Of a DNA stretch of 64,000 bases, positions 61,240-64,000 are shown in pieces (the stretch's first letter is position 1; the number at the start of each line of letters is the position of its first letter). The notes beneath the pieces were generated by a model, which was given only the letters and a program-made list of their open reading frames with translations, ran no database searches and was not told where the DNA came from. The translations under genes were made by a program, and so were the position numbers. Origin of the DNA: Coturnix japonica (lineage: Eukaryota; Chordata; Aves; Galliformes; Phasianidae); assembly GCF_001577835.2 (NCBI RefSeq), contig NC_029521.1, forward strand, positions 15,221,830 through 15,285,829. Reading direction: 5' to 3'.

Positions 61240-64000
61240 AGAAGAAGGAATGTGACAGTAACATCCCGTTCTCCCTGCTGGGAATGAGGTCCTTCATGCA
61301 AATAGTCAGTTTAGAGCAGCCCTCGCGAGCACCACGTGGAGTTGCTGTATTTGTTGCACTGCATCTGGTGAGGAAGCAGCACACGGGGTGACCTCCTGAA
61401 ATAAGGCAAAGCAGTGAGATCTCCAGGTTCACATCGATTGGTTTCTATGACTGCATCCAAATACCTGAAGGAGATGGAGGCCATCTAAAGGGAAAGCATC
61501 ACTGCATTCCTTTCAGTGACTCTATAAGCATTACTGGGTCAATCCTTCAGCCTTAGGAGAATTTAAAGAACTTCTATGTGCTGGTGATAAAGCAGAAAAT
61601 CCCAATTATTCCACATGGAAAGATCCTTGTCCAGCCTGGTTTCATGGTTGTGATGCTGTCTTTCCATCAGGCAGCTTCAGTCTGGGGACCCTGTGAGAAT
61701 TAGTGTCCATTGGGAAAAAAACAACAACAACATGGAATACTCCTTAGAGGCAAACCATTTTCTGAGCACACAGAGCTATGAAGAGCACAATGCAAACATG
61801 CTTTCTAGAAGATGCAACCTAAATATTGTCATCAGGCACCCAAAAAAATGTTTCAGCTCTAAAATCCCTTCTGGAGAATAATTTATCCAGATTGATTGTA
61901 CAGGTTAGAGACAAGACAGAAACAAGTAAGATCAGTTATGTTTCTCCTCAGAACTTCAAAAATAAATATGCAATGCAGAGGTAACAACAATCACATTTAT
62001 CATTAGGGGCTGACCCACGTGCTGAAACAGAACGTGTAAGATTACACATACCTGAGTTGCCTGGTACTCACACTTACAGGTATGCCTGAGCTCTGTGGCA
62101 TAGCTTGCTACTTATATTAGGCACTAATATCTGTGCCTATGCTGCTCAGGTTCCCTAAGGGAATGCAGGGCAGGTCAGAGGGCTTCTGAAATCAGCCAAG
62201 GGGACAAGCTCTTTCTTGCATGGCCACAAGGTGTAGTTACAGCAGACTGATGCTCTGTCATTCTGGAAGTCCCACTGTCCTGCTCTGTGCATTTACTGCA
62301 GTGAGAGGAACAAGAAATCTTCTAGTGGACAATGAAAGGCTGCAGTGAAAGTGTTTAAGGCAGTGTCAGACTGTTGGAACATTGCTGGAAGGCTTTGTGG
62401 ATTGCATAGATGTGCCAGAATACAAGACATGAAGTGTTTCAAGAAAACAGTCCAGCAGCAATAGTGATGAAGGGTTACTGCTTGGAGGTGAAAGATTGCT
62501 TACATATGGACTTGGCATCAATAATATGCCTGAAATGGCGGTTGGCTGGGGATATAAATATGGGTTTAAGGTCTGCCTCCTCAATATACTGATGAAATTG
62601 ACTGAGGTTATATTGAGCAGTGGGGGCTCATCCTAGGTGGCTTTCTTCTGACTGAAGTCCCTAAACTTCTGTCATGTGGAAACCAAGACCTTGGGTGGAG
62701 TAAAAAAGGGTGGGATAAGTACAACAAACAGTTGAAGGTATCCAGACTAAAGAGCACAGTAGGACTCATTAATCCATCAGTTTAAGTGTAGATTATCTTG
62801 ACCACAAGCACATTCCTTATGTTCACAAAGAAACAGCTGCAAACATCAATATAAAAGCAATTGCAAAGCAAATTTACATTCTTGCTCAAGCTCACAGATG
62901 GTCTTCAGTGGCATCCACAATAATTTCCACAGGTCCATGGGACTTGCACGGGAGTTCTAGTAGCTGTGGAAGGCTAAAGGCAAGACATCGCAAAGGTGAA
63001 AATCATTTAGAAGCTGATGTTGTGTATATGGTAGCTACAATCACAGCTTATTACTTCTGTACAACTTCTCCAGAGCTGATGACAAACATTTTTGTTTGGA
63101 ACAGATTGTGACTACACTTAAAGCAAGCAGTAGGTTACTTTGTCCAAGAAACACCCCCAAAGCAACATGGCCAGCTTTAAGCTGAGCTATATTCGTTCAC
63201 TTCTAAACTGTATGCAACTCTCTTAAATACAGAACAATTTCCAAACCATATCAGTGGATTATGAAGTAAGAAATATTCTGAACTGGCACATGATTATTGG
63301 AAGGAAGCATCTATTAAATTCACATTAGAGTTTGTTGGTGAGTAGTTTACAGCTTACTCTGGATACAGGCTTAGTCATGGTGTGAAATTCAATGTACATT
63401 TAAATTTAATTCTCTCTTTTTGATAACTCATGGTATTGATATACCATAGCACTAATCTGGGTAAAAATTATTTGATGGTTTATTTTTCTGTGGGTAAAAT
63501 GTTTTCACAGGTACTGCTTTCTGTTACCTTAAATGTGAAATGTTAACAAAAGCTTGAAAGACACAGCACACAATTAATCTCACAAATGTTTACAAAGTGA
63601 AAAAGAAAGGAGAATGCCACAGCCAACTTTCCCAATAGCTAACACAATGTAAATATGTTTTCAATAATTTTAGAGCAGGATGCAAACAAAAGAAACAGAT
63701 GAATCACAATAAAAAGATCAACTCCTTTATCATGCTAGGAAAGAAAAAAACAAAACCCCAATGATCAAAACCACAGTTCACTCATTGTTCTTCATTTTCC
63801 CTGCCACTCCTGAATTTTATGCACATGTTGAATTGTATGGTTTAGTAAGGGCATACAGTGAGACGTGATGATCCAGACGCTGCAATTACCAAAACCTGGG
63901 AGTGGTTATTGAAGTCAGGGCTGGAGGATACCTCAGTGTCCTGTGCACAGTGTAGAAAGGATTATCTGTAGCTGGAAGTAAATACATGTGCAGTCAATGG
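61240..64000. other. non-coding flank upstream of WASHC2
   Basis: About 2.8 kb of AT-rich DNA with only short frames (at most about 72 codons after the CR1-derived ones). I recognise no exon, repeat family or RNA gene here. Confidence 0.5.

Noticed and set aside
1-64000. Search for CRISPR arrays, tRNA or rRNA genes, retroviral LTRs, Polinton-like or other virus-derived elements.
   Set aside because: None was recognised by eye. The only repeats I can support are CR1 fragments, one mariner, one hAT and simple-sequence tracts.

Overview
The window looks like genomic DNA from a bird, most likely a galliform such as chicken. The evidence is the set of CR1 LINE 3' ends, a mariner element of the Galluhop/Mariner1_GG type, and two vertebrate genes whose exons can be followed codon by codon. 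No protein-coding gene on the plus strand is supported. Assignments rest on my memory of the human proteins plus splice signals and reading phase; no search was run.

Layout. 1-0.9 kb is a CpG island with a good minus-strand splice donor, probably the first exon and promoter of a gene running left out of the window (MARCHF8 is the synteny-based guess). 0.9-11.4 kb is non-coding and holds two CR1 pieces and a 38-T tract that looks like the poly(A) tail of a retrocopy. 11.4-29.7 kb is ZFAND4 on the minus strand: nine coding exons, 716 codons, an N-terminal ubiquitin-like domain and a C-terminal AN1 zinc finger, with a CpG-island promoter at 28.9-29.7 kb. 30.8-60.8 kb is WASHC2 (FAM21) on the minus strand: thirty coding exons, 1321 codons, with an N-terminal WASH-complex head, a long tail of acidic leucine-phenylalanine (LFa) motifs and a capping-protein-interaction motif. 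Its CpG-island promoter is at 60.4-60.8 kb. 60.9-64 kb is upstream non-coding DNA that starts with a CR1 copy.

In both genes every exon pair joins in frame. One WASHC2 intron needs a GC donor. WASHC2 makes the endosomal scaffold that links retromer (VPS35) to the WASH actin-nucleating complex. ZFAND4 is a poorly characterised protein with ubiquitin-like and AN1 domains. The two genes lie head to tail, about 1.2 kb apart.

The observations most worth a second look are: a tail-anchor-like peptide encoded in frame just past a weak WASHC2 exon 4 donor; a hydrophobic alternative end for ZFAND4 by the same mechanism; the GC-AG intron; a possible 70-base 5' UTR intron ending exactly at the WASHC2 start codon; and the retrocopy-like poly(A) tract. 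I saw no tRNA, rRNA, CRISPR array, or recognisable retroviral or other virus-like element.
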